From NCBI GenBank assembly GCA_021018815.1, contig JAITYX010000033.1:6602516-6666515 (forward strand): a stretch of DNA of 64,000 bases. The letters are read 5' to 3'. Each line of letters begins with the position of its first letter. Positions within the stretch are counted from its first letter, which is position 1. Shown in pieces: positions 21,779 through 33,710 of this stretch. The notes beneath the pieces were generated by a model. It did no database searches. It was not told the origin of the DNA and saw only the letters and a list, made by a program, of their open reading frames with translations. Both the position numbers and the translations under genes were made by a program. The DNA is from Talinum fruticosum. Lineage: Eukaryota > Streptophyta > Magnoliopsida > Caryophyllales > Talinaceae.

Positions 21779-23981
21779 TGTTAAGCTTGTCGTACAGACA
21801 ACAAATTAAACCACTACTTAAACTTATAATAAACAATATAGCAAGGGCAAGTAGGGATCGAATCCACGAGGAAAGATATAATAACATGCAAGTTTTAATC
21901 TAATTAAATTTACTACTCTTAAAAACAAAACAGAAAATATAAATTAAAATCAATAACTAAAATTCATAGAAAATTATCTAATAACTAAATAAATAATTTA
22001 TACAGAATAATAAAACTACAATGACCCAGAAATATTTTTGTATATTTTTTAGAATAATTAAAACAGAAAACTAAAGCAGAAAATAAACAAATTCTAAAAC
22101 AGAAAATTAAATAAGTAAAATTCTGCACTAAAATAATTACGAAAATAAATACTAAAATTACCCAGAATAGTAATACTAATTTTCTAAACCTAAGCAGACC
22201 CTAAAAATATAAAAACAAAATTTAAAATCTAATTTACGAATTTATTTTATTAAAAACCTGCAGTAATTAAATTCAAGAATTAAATCTGAAAAAATATCAA
22301 ATTAATTCCAAAAATTCTAAAATTTAATCACAGCAAACTAGGACTCTATCTAAACCCTAAAAGAAAATAAAACACAAAAAATAACAAAAGAAACTATTTT
22401 TAAACTAATTTCTAACAAACTGACTCAAAAATAATAAAAACTAACAGAAAATTAATTCTGAAAATTAAAATATGTAAAGACTCAAAATTAAATTAAAATA
22501 AAATTACTAAAACTAACCTAAAATACTGATCTTTAGGGGGTTTAATGAAATTGATAATAAAAGACTATAACTTTATAAGTAAAAATCAATAAACTCAAGA
22601 AAATAACTAAAAGCAAACAAATAATTATCAAAGATAACAAATTTATAAAAACACTTAGTATAATCTATATCCACCATGCAAATTATTATTTATCATTAAC
22701 ACACAAATTGATCTACCCATGAGCTAAACTGTAGAAGACAACCACTAGCGGATCTTCCCGTTTTTCCTTAGTTATTAGTTTACTTAGGCCTAGCCCTAAT
22801 ATAAACCCTACTAATATTGATAACCCTAGCACTAGCACTAGAATTTAATCAAATCAGAGCATTAAGTATTAGAAAAACATCATCTAGCACCTAATAACCA
22901 ATCTACTAGCAAATTGATTTAAGAAGGATCTATGATAATTTCCTAATTAAAAGAGATGGGTATGAGCCATCCATGATTAACTAGGGTGATACTTATGTCT
23001 AAAAGATCAAGCAATTACGTACTTAAACCCTCTAAACTATCACATGAATTTATATAAAACTAAGTAGCGTGCACTCTAATTAATTAGACATAAATTCATA
23101 AACATTAAACACAAATTATCATAAAATCATGGATTGAATCAATAAGACAATAAAAATCGAAACTTTGTTTCAAAATAAATAATTTAACATGGCTTCAAGT
23201 AGATTATACTAAATATAAAACACTTACTCAAACATAATGTAATTTGGGTCACATAAACTAAATAAAAATATCATTTTTAATATTCAAATAACAATAAAAA
23301 TAGAGTCTTTAAAATAAAATTACAATAATAATACTACCATAATAATCCTTGCCATGGTGATGATAAGAAGGTGACGATGGAGAGATGATGATTACGATAA
23401 AGAGGAGAGATGATTGATTTATGATTAAGGGGTGTAAGAAATATTATGATGATTGTGGGTAAGAAAAGGGGTAGCGGAGGAAGTGTGCAGCAAGAGTTTG
23501 ATGGGCAGCAAGCAAGAGAGGTGGTGGTCGGCCAAAGAGGGGCAGCAAAGGGCTGTGTGTTGGAGATGGGCGGCCAGCAAGAGTAACGTGTTGAGCAGCG
23601 ATGGAAAGAGCGGCGAAGGAGCAGCAGGAAGGGCTCCGTCCCCTCCATGATGATAATAAGTAGTATATATAGGGTGAAAGAGTTAGGGTTTATTTCTCTT
23701 TCTTCTCTTCTAAGTTTCCCTTTTCTATTCCACTTAGGATTTCCTAAAATATAATATCCTAAAATAAATATTTTATTACATATTATATTTATGGACCGAC
23801 TTCATATATTTTCTTGGATGCTTGTCGGTAGCTAAAAATCCACTTTTAACGACTTTTCTTCTCTTCCCCACTTTATTCGATAATTACCTATAAATAGACA
23901 AAATAGAATAAATTAGATAAAATAAACTATATAATATAAACTAAATAACTACTAAAAATACGTATAAAATACGACTTAACA
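21779..23981. mobile_element. AT-rich solo LTR inside CACTA-2
   Basis: A 2.2-kb AT-rich block beginning TGTTAAGCTTGTCGTA and ending TACGACTTAACA, flanked by CTAAT on both sides (21,774-21,778 and 23,982-23,986). TG...CA ends with short inverted termini and a 5-base duplication fit an LTR. No gag or pol sequence is present, so it is most simply a solo LTR. A motif CAAGTAGGGATCGAATCC lies near its left end. The open frames at 23,334-23,650 overlap on opposite strands and show no domain. Orientation and family are not determined. Confidence 0.7.
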
Positions 23982-24038
23982 CTAATAACTAAAATTCCGT
24001 CGCTATTTCCGTCGCTAATCTGCTGTTTTCTAGTAGTG

Positions 24039-26563
24039 AATAAAATTGATGTGTATTTCCAACCTCTTATTGACGAGTTGAAAACACTATGGGAAGATGG
24101 TGTGGAAACATATGATATTTTAAAAGGTGAGAACTTTCTCATGAAGCCTGCGTTGATGTGGACCATTAATGATTTCCCGGCATACGGTATGTTGTCTAGA
24201 TGGAGTACTCATGGTGCCATGTCATGCCCGGTATGTATGAATCAACAAAAAGCATTAAAACTTAGAAATGGGCGAAAATTTTCATGTTTTGATTTCCATC
24301 GGCGGTTTTTGCCACGAAGTCACGCATTCCGAAGGAATAGCACAACGTTTACAAAACAAAAAATCATACATTCAGGTCCACCTCGTCGATATACGGGGAA
24401 GAAATAAAACAATGGGTTGAAAACTTTCGCAAAGTAATGTAAGAGCAGGAAATCAACATTTTGGGGTTCAAAAAGGATCATAATTGCACAAAATAAAGCA
24501 TATTTTAGGAGCTTCGATATTGGAAAGATCAATTGCTTTGCCACAACTTAGATGTGATGTACATTGAAGAGAACTTTTTGAGAATATAATTAACACTCGT
24601 TATGGATATTCTTGGGAAAACAAATGATGATATCAAGGTAAGAATGGATTTGGAAGAGTTGTGTGATCGTGTGGAGTTGAATTTAAAGCATGGACTAAAT
24701 GGTAAATTTCTCAAATCGAAGGCAAAATATGTGTTGACGTTGGAGCGAGAAGAAGGCAATATGTGAATGGGCAAGAGAATTTAAAATGCCGGATGATTAC
24801 TGTTCTAACATTTCATACCTTGTAGACCCAAGCTCCACTAAGTTTCTAGCATGAAAAGTCATGATTGTGATGTTTTCATGGAGAGTCTTCTTTCAATAGC
24901 ATTTATTGTACTCTCGGACGAGGTTTTAGCGCCTCTCATTGAAATTAGTGAGTTCTTCAAGAACCTTTGCTCATCTGTTTTACGGGATGCGGAGTTAGAG
25001 CAAATGCATCGAAATATTTCAATAACACTTTGTAAATTGGAAACAATATTTCCTCCTGGGTTCTTCAATGTGATGGAACACTTGCCTGTTCACTTGGCGG
25101 AGGAGGCAAAATTGGGTGGTCCGGTACAATACCGGTGGATGTATCCATTTGAGAGGTTCTTTGGCCAATTGAAGAGATCCATAGGAAACAAATCGAAGCC
25201 TGAAGGGAGTATCACTGAAAAATATGAACGATTTGAAGAAATACATTTCGCATCTTACTATTTTGGCTCTAACGTGCCTTGTATGCACAATAGAAGTCGA
25301 CGAAATGAGGGGAGTGAAGTTCCATACCACAATCCTACTCTTTCGGTGTTCATACCAGAAGGCGCTCGAATTGGGAAGTTCACTCCGCGTTTCCTTGATG
25401 ATAAGGAAAATATGGATGCACATGTCCATGTTTTACTAAACTGTTCCAAAGTTAAACATTACCTTGAGTGAGTTTATCTTGTCGTATACAACACTCGTTT
25501 CAATCAAGTTTTTTCGCAACGATGATGTAATATTAATAAACAATTTAAACTCGGTCTCTTCGAAGACTAAAAACGAGCTATGTATGCTGATGTTAGTGAT
25601 GTGGCAATTGATGCAATGGTGGAAAGTGAGTTTGAAGATTGGTTGAAAGGAGCTGTGAGTATCATATATTAAGACTTAATGCTCATGCCTCAAATTTATT
25701 AGTATTAGTTTTTCAATTTTAATAAATTAAACCAATACTATGTTATTGACATAGATTCATTGTTATTGAATATATCATGATGAAAAGCATGTTTACTTGA
25801 TGCAATTAGCTCAAGCTCCTTTAAGGAGAGTGAAAACATTGACAAGCATACACGGTGAATGGAATGTTATTTCATACCGAGGCTCGAAATGAAGGAAGGA
25901 TGACCTTCAATTGTGGTGTTTGTGTGAAAGGAACTGATGGAGGACATGTTGAAAATAATTACTATGGCATCTTGCAAGAAGTAGTTGAAGTTGAATATGT
26001 TGGTGAACCAATAAGAAGGTGTGTGCTTGTTTAAATGTGATTGGTTTGACCCTAGTCGTCCTCGGGAACTCGAGTGCCATAAATTTAGTTCGTATGTTGA
26101 AGTGCATCATATAAGGCGTTATCGTGTATGTACGATCCTTTCATATTTGCTAGTACTATAACTCAGGTGTATTATATGTCATATCCACAAGGGGTCCCTA
26201 GAGAAAAACTGAATTGGTTCATCGTAGTGGCAGCAAAACAAGGGCCGAGTTGATGACCAATATACTATTCCTCTCGCATTCTAAGAGGATAGTATGGGTA
26301 CAATCGATCCTATAATGGAAACTTTGCCGGACACTTTGGTTGATAACTCAATATCAGCACAAGAATTAGTTGATGATGTTATTTTAAACCAAGAAGATGG
26401 GATTGAGGATGTTAGTAAAGAAGATGATGGTGAAGAAGATGAGGAAGGTGAATGGGATGATGATAACATCACCAATGAGGAAGAAGAATATCTCATATTC
26501 AATGATGCCGAAGAGGATAGTGAAGAAGATGATAATGATACTGATGATGAGGATGATGGCTAG
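24039..26563 (+). pseudogene. TNP2-type transposase, C-terminal half
   Basis: Continuation of the CACTA-1 transposase after CACTA-2. It opens with KIDVYFQPLIDELKTLW and WTINDFPAYGMLSRWSTHG ... CPVCM (24,039-24,407), part of the Transposase_21 core. Degraded sequence follows to 24,850. Then comes an intact 206-codon block (24,851-25,471) with MESLLSIAFIVLSDEV, HLPVHLAEEAKLGGPVQYRW and MYPFERFFGQLKRSIGNKSK, a DUF4218-type domain. A GTGAGT near 25,469 suggests an intron, with coding resuming near 25,580 (AIDAMVESEFEDWLKGAV). A DUF4216-like block follows at about 25,880-26,260 (NNYYGILQEVVEVEYVG, CDWFDPSRPRE, VYYMSYPQGVPREKLNW). An acidic Asp/Glu-rich tail ends at 26,563. Confidence 0.9.
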
Positions 26564-26785
26564 TTGATCATGTTCTTTTTATGTTGTTTTATATTGAATC
26601 ACTTTCATTTATGTTGTAATCAAATGAATTCTTATTAATGTAATGAAGGTGAAATAATTAAAGCGTATTTTCTTAATATAAGAATATTTATATCTAACGC
26701 TTACATGTTTATATGTTGTTTTATATTGAATCACTTTAACCGTTGGATGTTTACTAATATTTTTATGTTGTTTATGTTAGGAAAT
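26564..26785 (+). other. Spacer between CACTA-1 genes
   Basis: AT-rich non-coding interval between TNP2 and the TNPA-like gene. A TTTATGTTAG just before the next start looks like a splice acceptor. The right edge of the sequence missing from CACTA-2 lies at 26,638-26,642. Confidence 0.6.
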
Positions 26786-28190
26786 ATGGAGAGAGGTAAA
26801 GGCAGGTCGAAAAGATCACCTACCCGGGAAGGGCTAGAAACGTCAGTATCGATGGTGAAGGTAATGATGTAAGCACTTCTAACCCCTCTCAAAACCCTCC
26901 TTACCTTCAGCCTCCTGTAGGTGGAGCACTATCTCCACACTCCCCTTAAAACCAAACTCCAATAGGTGGGTCATTCATTCCCAACCCTCCTTATTTCCAA
27001 CCTCCAAACATCCCACACATGCAAAGCCTAATGGGTGGGTCTTTCATCCCAAACCCTCCATATTCTCAACACACTCATATGTACTCAAGCCCGCCCAATA
27101 CATACGCATATAACCAATATGGTACGACCCTTGTACCACGCATCCACGTTGGTGCCGAACAAAGGACACCACAAAGGCCTACAAATGATGGGGCAACTGA
27201 TGCAGACAATGAGCATACTAGTCTTGAATCAAGCAATGCTAGCAGCCGGGAAAAGATTCGAATTGAGCTGGATGGTGAAAGGAAAGTGTGATAATAAGTA
27301 ATAAAAACAAGTAGAATAGTATAACTAAATGTTTTATATGTTTCTTGATCAGGTTCTTCCCCATTGATGAAGTTGTGGACATGATTTCCCACATCTTCCA
27401 AAGTAAGTATGACGGAGCATGGCCTACATAGGGTAAAGTTCCTCAATCACAATGTGATCTGTGGTTTTCTTAGTTCAAGGTAATGACAAATCTTTAGTTT
27501 TCTGAATTTGAGATAACATAATGACTTATTGTGTATGTTTGAGCATCATATTATAATTTCATAACTTATAAACTACTTTTCATTTATACAGAAATTTTAC
27601 ACTTGGTCTCCAACCGATAAAGTCCAAATAAGAAGAAATTTTGAGAAGAAAGGAAGTGATCGATTAAAGGACTTCATGCTCGAAGGCAAGGAAAAATAAG
27701 AAGAAGCCGAAATGGTTGGGTGACAACTACTGGCGAGAGTTGTTAGAATATTGGGAAACTGCCGACTATAAGAAGTTCTATGAGCGAGGCTCGAAAAACC
27801 GTAATGCTCGATCAAGGTGGACTTGGTCCATCGCTCGATACTTGTGGCTCAATCCCTATGACGGAGCATAAGCGGCGATTGGTACATACCCCTTTTGGTG
27901 ATTACGCATGCAACTATTAACATGTTCATATTAGTAAATTGAATCTCTACTAACTTATTTTGTATTTAGATGAAGGAGCTTAAAGGAGTTCTTCCTCTAC
28001 CGACCCAACTATTTTCACGAACCCACAAAACAAAAAAGGACGAATGGGTCGACCAAAAATCCAAGGCCATTTATGTGAGTAACCTTATATATGCAATTTT
28101 CATATTTTTCAATATATGGTCTTCTTTGACAACCTATGACAGTTACATGCCTAAAATATTTATATATTATTCAGGAAAAGTTTCAAAAAG
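26786..28190 (+). pseudogene. TNPA-like second protein of CACTA-1, first part
   Basis: Same gene as 19,300-21,191 in CACTA-2. Start MERGKGRSKRSPTREG at 26,786. A long intact block at 27,019-27,291 contains GGSFIPNPPYSQHTHMYSS and EKIRIELDGERKV. After an intron-like gap: FPIDEVVDMISHIFQSKYD (about 27,356-27,478, with a stop in GAWPT). Then KFYTWSPTDKV and, frame-shifted, LKDFMLEGK ... RELLEYWETADYKKF (27,590-27,870), and MKELKGVLPLPTQLFSRTH (27,970-28,080). A CGAG at 27,785 stands where the sibling and the family imply a Gln codon. The solo LTR at 28,191 cuts the gene; it resumes at 31,462. Confidence 0.85.
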
Positions 28191-31100
28191 TGTACTACCC
28201 GGAATTTTAAAGAAAGCAGTTGAAAAGCATAGAATTATTGAGTATTTTTCCCCGCAACTAGGGGGTTGAGTGGCTGATTTTATTTACGGCCAGACATGTT
28301 ACATTGGAATTCCTTTGGAGGCTGGTGGCGAATAAATTAGATCAAGGAAATCGCCTCCCTTTTTCCAACTGAGCTAAACTGTTGGGTGATTAGGAATTTT
28401 CGGGGCCGACGTATTAAAAGAAGTTAGGATGCAGCAGCGTAAGAGGACGGAAGGGAGGAGATATAGACTTGTGATATATGGGCCGGCGATTATTTTCACT
28501 GAATTATGAAGAGATGATAAAGCTTATTTGGGGTCCAATAAGGATCATTAACCGCTAATTAAGCGGTGAGAGAGAGAGGCGAGTAAGGAAGGGGGCCTCG
28601 GAGACCCGAGCGAGAGGAAAAAGGAAAGGGAAACGCGAGAGGGAGGACCGGGAAAGAGAGAGAGAAGGGTGCGCGGACCCGAAGCCGAGGTCGGAGGCCG
28701 GCGAGCCGGACGGCGAACGGAGGGAAGGCGGCCGGCGCACGCAAGGGAAATGGAGGAGCAGAGAAGGAGAGGGCCACCGCCGCAAAATGCACAGAGAGAG
28801 AGAAGTCGAGTGGTGAGAGGGTCGAGGAGACCGAGGGGTGGCTGGCAACCACCGCAGACCCGGAAAGCAACGGCCGGCGACCCGAGCAGACGCGAGCAAA
28901 GGGAAAAGAAAGCGAGAGACCGAGGTAGAACGAGGGCGAAGGAAGGAACCGAGCGGTGGCCTTGCGCGAGAGGGTCCAGGAGGTCGGAAACCGAGAGAAT
29001 AACGGTGGCAAGGGGGAAGGACCGGCGGCGAACGCGCCGGGGCCTGCACCGAGAGTCGGCGGAGGCTGAAACGGCAAGCCGGAACAGGGGAAGCGAAAAC
29101 CGAGTGGATCGAGCAAGGATCGCGGAGACGGAGACCGAAATCGAAGGCAGGAGTAAAGGAGTTCAAAATCAATCCCTAAAACCCGAGAATTTCGGTGGGT
29201 AGTCTTATACTCTAAACTACTAGTAATTTCAAAACCCAAATGGATTCATTGTGAATGTTGTATGTGTTCTGTGAATATGGAATTCGTGTTGAACGTTGAA
29301 TATCCGTATTGCGGAACATACCTAATCGTTGTTTATGATTGAAATAAGAGCTTAGAATGGATTTAAGGAATTGAGAGGGCTGAATTGTGAAATGAAAGGA
29401 GTTACTTGGGTTAAATAGTAGAACTAAATTGGGAATTTCGAAGAGATTTGATAGTTACTTAAGGTTGAATTGGAACCTGCTGATTCCGAGGAGGTTAGAT
29501 TACATAGGTCAAAGGAGTAGTATTGAAGTTTCGATTAGCTATTAAGGATGAAGAGTGGGGTTATGGATATGAATTATGAGTTAACTAAGTTGTAGAGATT
29601 CTTGAACCTGCGGTATTAAGAGCTAATTACAAACATTGGGGAATGGTACGTCGAAGTATAAAGAGGAGTATGAATTCATATTGAGTAATGTGCAATTGGG
29701 ACAAGTAAGTGAGAAATGGGTGATTGTGAGATTAATTACATTCGAAGTATATTTAAATCCTCGAGGTTGAACCGAGCATGAAAGTAAGTAGCTAACGGGA
29801 ATTGAATAATGAAAAGTAAGTAAGAGGTACATAATTGAGGATGGGCAAGCAAGAATCGATTAATAAGGTAAGACATATTAAATGGGAAATTGAGGTTGGG
29901 AAATAGCAAGTTGGGGATGGTAAAGTGGAACTAAGCTATAGTCATGTCTAAGACCATTGAGAAAGAATTAAATTAAAAGGTGAATGGAGATAGTGGAAAT
30001 TCGGTAGAGTAAATTTAAGGATATATGGTTGAATGAGGGCAAAAGACGTCGGTTTACAAAGTGAAGTCATGAAACGAGGAATTGAGGTAAAGATAGTGAA
30101 GTGGAAAAAGTGAGAACGTCGAATTAAATAATATCTACTTGTGGTTATTGTGGCTTAGAAAATGGATTCAATCGTACTAAACCGATGAATTGAGAAAAAC
30201 TTAGTTGGAAAGAGTTGAGGATGATTGCGTGCATTGAATGGTGATTATTCGTGTTATGTGATTGCTTTAAGTGATACTCAAAAATAGTTTCGAAAGGATT
30301 TTTGTATTTTACGTTAATGATTCTTGAATGCAATTTCTTGAGAACCGCCTTTCGAACATGATTATGTTTTAAAGAAGCGAGACTTGCTTGAGAAAATGAA
30401 TCAGATTTGAGAAAGTGAATTTATAAGGGTGACACGTGGTGTCATGCCTTCCTTGATACCAAATCGATTGAGAAAGTTGTGAAGTGAATGTGATGAATGA
30501 GAATGTGCAAATAGTTTTGAATCGACAGTGCTACGGATCGTTTAGCATACCGAAGGGTTCGAACCGGGGACGCCTAGCTAGAAACTTCGAGGGAAGGGTT
30601 CTAATAGGGGTCTCGCAGAGGCAGGATGCCCGCCACGAGACTTCCCGAAGATAGGTCCCGGGAGTCTTTTTGTCGAGGTCGCGCCTCGAGATGAAAGAAG
30701 TGCTAGTTCGAATCCTCGAAGGCCCGAAAAGTTGATTCAACCCCAAAAGTATGTTCATGAATGTGAAACTGTGTTTTTAAGTGATTAAAGAGTCTTGATC
30801 TTTTTCATTGCAAGAGATTTCAGTGAAAAGTATATAGATTTCTATTACGTTATTATGTTTTCGCAGATTTCATTATTATGAGTATTATGTGTAAAGAATT
30901 TTCATTTTAAGGGTATAAGACTCCGGTTAGCCCGTGGATTATTGCTCACCCCCACAAATTGCCCCGTCCCCACCCGAGTGTTGCAGGTACACTTTCGAAG
31001 CATAATCTACACTTAGTATGCTTCGGACTCCTGCTGATTGTTGACGGTTGAAGTGACCCAAGTGGCTGTCATGCATTGTTTATTTCTAAATGATTGTACT

Positions 31101-31461
31101 TGTAATTTAGTGCATATAGTTGTACCAAATGTATGGTAACCAGTTAGATTGTTTTAAGTTTTACCGCATGATTGGTTGAACTCCGGTGTGTGGCCGTTGA
31201 GTTGTATACTCCGAGCGTGTGGCTCGTCGAGTTTTATTATGCTTTTATGTAGGATTTTAAGGCTTTAAGCCTATGGGTTAGTCCATGTTACAAACGGAAC
31301 TCTGCCGAAATTTTGAGAGAATCTCATATTCTTTTGGGAAAACCACCGGTATTGCTTTTAAGTTGAGTTTAGACAGACCAAACTAACACCAAAAAGAACC
31401 TTGGGAGTTCCTCTAAGGAACTCGGCGATGTAATACTCCTAGGGGTGTTTTTGGGTGTTAC
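28191..31461 (+). mobile_element. Solo LTR 2, 3.3 kb
   Basis: Begins TGTACTACCC, ends GGGTGTTAC, flanked by AAAAG at 28,186-28,190 and 31,462-31,466; it splits the TNPA-like gene of CACTA-1. No gag or pol is present, so a solo LTR is the simplest reading. The ends resemble those of the gypsy C LTR in inverse orientation, giving plus strand. A purine-rich, GC-rich block (28,560-29,130) lies near its start, followed by GGTGGGTAG. Long open frames on the minus strand there (28,555-29,239) overlap in two frames and are compositional. A 238-base stretch (31,174-31,411) matches the leader of gypsy C. Confidence 0.8.
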
Positions 31462-31920
31462 AAAAGAGTGGGAAGAGTTGCAAAACATTCAACCCACTCA
31501 ACCTTCTACTAATGACCCCAACTTTGCTTGAGGATCATGTGTCCACCCCTTCACAACATGAGTTGTGGGTTAAAGCCAATACGAACAAGAAAGGTCACAT
31601 TTATGGACTTGGATCCGAGGCTAAAAACTTAAAACCAACCATGTCCTCCAAATTACCGAAAGTCTGCTACTCCGGATGACTCGGATTTGATAGCAACGAG
31701 TGCATAATTTAACTTCGAGTTGCATCAATGGATTGAGCATGCTCGTGTGCTTTGGTTTGAAAATAGGCAGCTCAAAGAAAAGGTGGACGGTTTCACCGAG
31801 CCAATAGCACGCTTCACTGAATTTTTAAAATCTCAGCAAGCATCTCGATCTCACCGTAGACCAAGTACAACCACAAGAGGAAGAGGAAGAGGAAGAGTGA
31901 GGACCCTGAAGTTGTTGTGA
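31462..31920 (+). pseudogene. TNPA-like second protein of CACTA-1, last part
   Basis: Continuation after solo LTR 2: KEWEELQNIQPTQ, then, frame-shifted, EDHVSTPSQHELWVKANTNKK ... HIYGLGSEAKNLKP, and a final block LHQWIEHARVLWFENRQLKEK with TEPIARFTEFLKSQQ (probable coiled coil) and an Arg-Gly tail TTTRGRGRGRVR. Stop at 31,918-31,920. The coiled coil and RG tail suit a DNA-binding, self-associating protein; this is inference. Confidence 0.8.
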
Positions 31921-32079
31921 ACTTTTGTGTATTGGTGACCATTTTGCGAACTTTTCACATAATGTGCCTATGGTTCGTTGTGAACTTTTGTATGGTTGTT
32001 TTCGCGAATTTGTGAATTGGTTGTAAATATGTTTGGATTGTTGATGATTTTGAACCGTATGTTGGATTTGTATATCCAA

Positions 32080-33652
32080 TGAAGACTCGAACATCTGCTC
32101 AATACTTTTCCGAGTTATGTAAAAGGAATCGGGCATAACAATTTCATACATATAGAGTTTTGATTCCAAGGCATTCTCCGTATCTCGAAACTTATTTGAG
32201 TAAAATAGTATCTTCTCTAAGTGTCACAGCTCTTACTTATTATATTTATTGCTTATCCGTAAGCGACTCGAAAACCGGTTCTTTGTTCCGAGTCCAGCTT
32301 CACTCGGATTAATCGCAGATTGAATATACCAAGTATTTCGTCTTTTCTCACTCAGAATCGACTTGTGGTTATAAGTCCTATCTTGTTATAGTCAGTATTC
32401 TTAGTTTATTTTATGCTTAGTCTATATCAAGTTAATCCTCTCCGATATTCTTTATTGAACTTGATTCTTCGCCTAGACTAAGTCGGATGGAATTCGAGTA
32501 TCATGGATATTGGACTCGAAAATTCCATTTCATTTCGACTCGGATAATCAGTTGGTTTATTTATCGTAATTATTTTATTATCTGTGTCTAATCTTGGGCC
32601 AAAGTATTTTATACTTTGAGAACCAAAATTGATTTACTTTTGTAGGTTATTCAATCAAGGATACACTTTTCAAACTACAAAAGTAACCGGCTTCGAACGT
32701 CAAATCACCAGCAGACATGACTCTTCACCTTCTCTGCTCCAGTCCCAGTAGATTGTGTCGAGGCTGTCTGTTTCCAAATCTGGAAAAGCTGGAACGCCAA
32801 GCTTAACGGTGGTTTCTACCTTATCTTTCAAGACAACGCTAATGGTTTTGGGACTTCCAAGAGAGTTAAACCGTTGTCCAATGTTCATATTACAACGGAT
32901 ACTTTACGAGTGACTCGGAAAGTTGCTATCAACGGTCACGAGAGGACTCTTAGTCGGCGAGATGAAGATAACGGCTACTCTGCCTGGTCATCTATAAATA
33001 GAAGCCATCTCACAAGACTTGAAGGTTGCCGAACAGATTGTTTATACATATACTTGCTCAAAGTTATTGTATTTACTTTCAATCTTCAACTTACAACTCC
33101 CACTCTGTAATTCATTACTTTATGAGTTGTAAGGTCTTGTACTTAGTTACAAACTCTTTCTTACATTCTTTGTAAGGTCCCTTGACTAAGCTGTAAGGGT
33201 TAACTCGGCTTAGTTGTACCTAGCTATAAGGGTTATCTCAGCTAGGAAGTACTAGATCGAGATAAGGGAATTTCGAGTCTAGGAAAACCTGTATAGAGTT
33301 GTCTAAGGGAACAACTCGGGTTCGATCGGTTCACGGTATTTTGTGGACTCAAAATAGTGAATTTGACTTCGTGTCCGGATTGATACGGTCCTTGGTTTTC
33401 CGCCCAGGAGGGTTTCCACGTAAATTCTAAGTGTTATCATTCTGAGTTCATTCTAGACTCGAGACGGCTTTCTTGCTCTTGCTCTTTTCGATTGATCGCC
33501 TTTTGAGTCCAATCTTTTCGACCACTGTTGATAGACTCGGAATCTGTCTCCGTCCCCATTACTGCGCAAAAGAGTTTGACTCCGAAAAGAATTTTCTATC
33601 ACCCTATTCACCCCCTCTAGGGTGACTTAGACTCTCCCAGAGCAAACCTTCA
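32080..33652 (+). repeat. Copia-1 5' LTR
   Basis: 1,573 bases, TGAAGACTCG...CCTTCA. It carries a TATA box at 32,993 and an AT/T-rich 3' part. Compared with the 3' LTR it differs at a few dozen places by eye, a large share of them being CAG versus CGAG/CGG or CTG versus CTCG. Confidence 0.93.
32993..33001 (+). promoter_or_regulatory. TATA box of copia-1 LTR
   Basis: TATAAATAG, followed within about 30 bases by CAAGACTTGAAGG. This is the likely core promoter for the genomic RNA. The same box is found in the 3' LTR (TATAAATAG near 42,318) and, on the minus strand, in the copia-2 LTR at 46,665-46,673. Confidence 0.75.
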
Positions 33653-33653
33653 A

Positions 33654-33668
33654 TTGGTATCGAGCCTA
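33654..33668 (+). promoter_or_regulatory. Copia-1 primer binding site
   Basis: TTGGTATCGAGCC directly after the 5' LTR, matching the initiator-methionine tRNA complement TGGTATCAGAGC except that CAGAG reads CGAG. Confidence 0.85.
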
Positions 33669-33710
33669 GCCTTTCGAAAGGATCTAACAATCCAAAGGTT
33701 TAACGATCAA

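Larger units (their letters stand above)
17636..24038 (+). mobile_element. CACTA-2, deletion derivative
   Basis: A second CACTA element of the same family inserted in CACTA-1 transposase. Left end ACTACTACAAAACC (first base changed) at 17,636, right end TTTTCTAGTAGTG at 24,038; AAT flanks both sides (17,633-17,635 and 24,039-24,041). It keeps both subterminal arrays, the GC-rich leader and the TNPA-like gene but has no TNP2 gene. The join at 19,131-19,135 matches CACTA-1 16,426 on one side and 26,638 on the other, sharing ATGTA. A solo LTR (21,779-23,981) lies near its right end. It would depend on TNP2 from elsewhere to move. Confidence 0.92.

Noticed and set aside
23334..23650. Overlapping plus and minus ORFs of 65 and 104 codons
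   Set aside because: Within the AT-rich solo LTR; no similarity recognised and both strands open.
28555..29239. Minus-strand ORFs of 205 and 226 codons
   Set aside because: They overlap in two frames plus a third on the other strand, are rich in Arg/Pro/Ser as expected from GC-rich repeats, show no domain, and lie inside a solo LTR.
30531..30758. Possible tRNA-like sequence (GGTTCGAACC and GTTCGAATCC motifs)
   Set aside because: Isolated T-arm-like motifs inside solo LTR 2; no acceptor, D and anticodon stems could be assembled around them.
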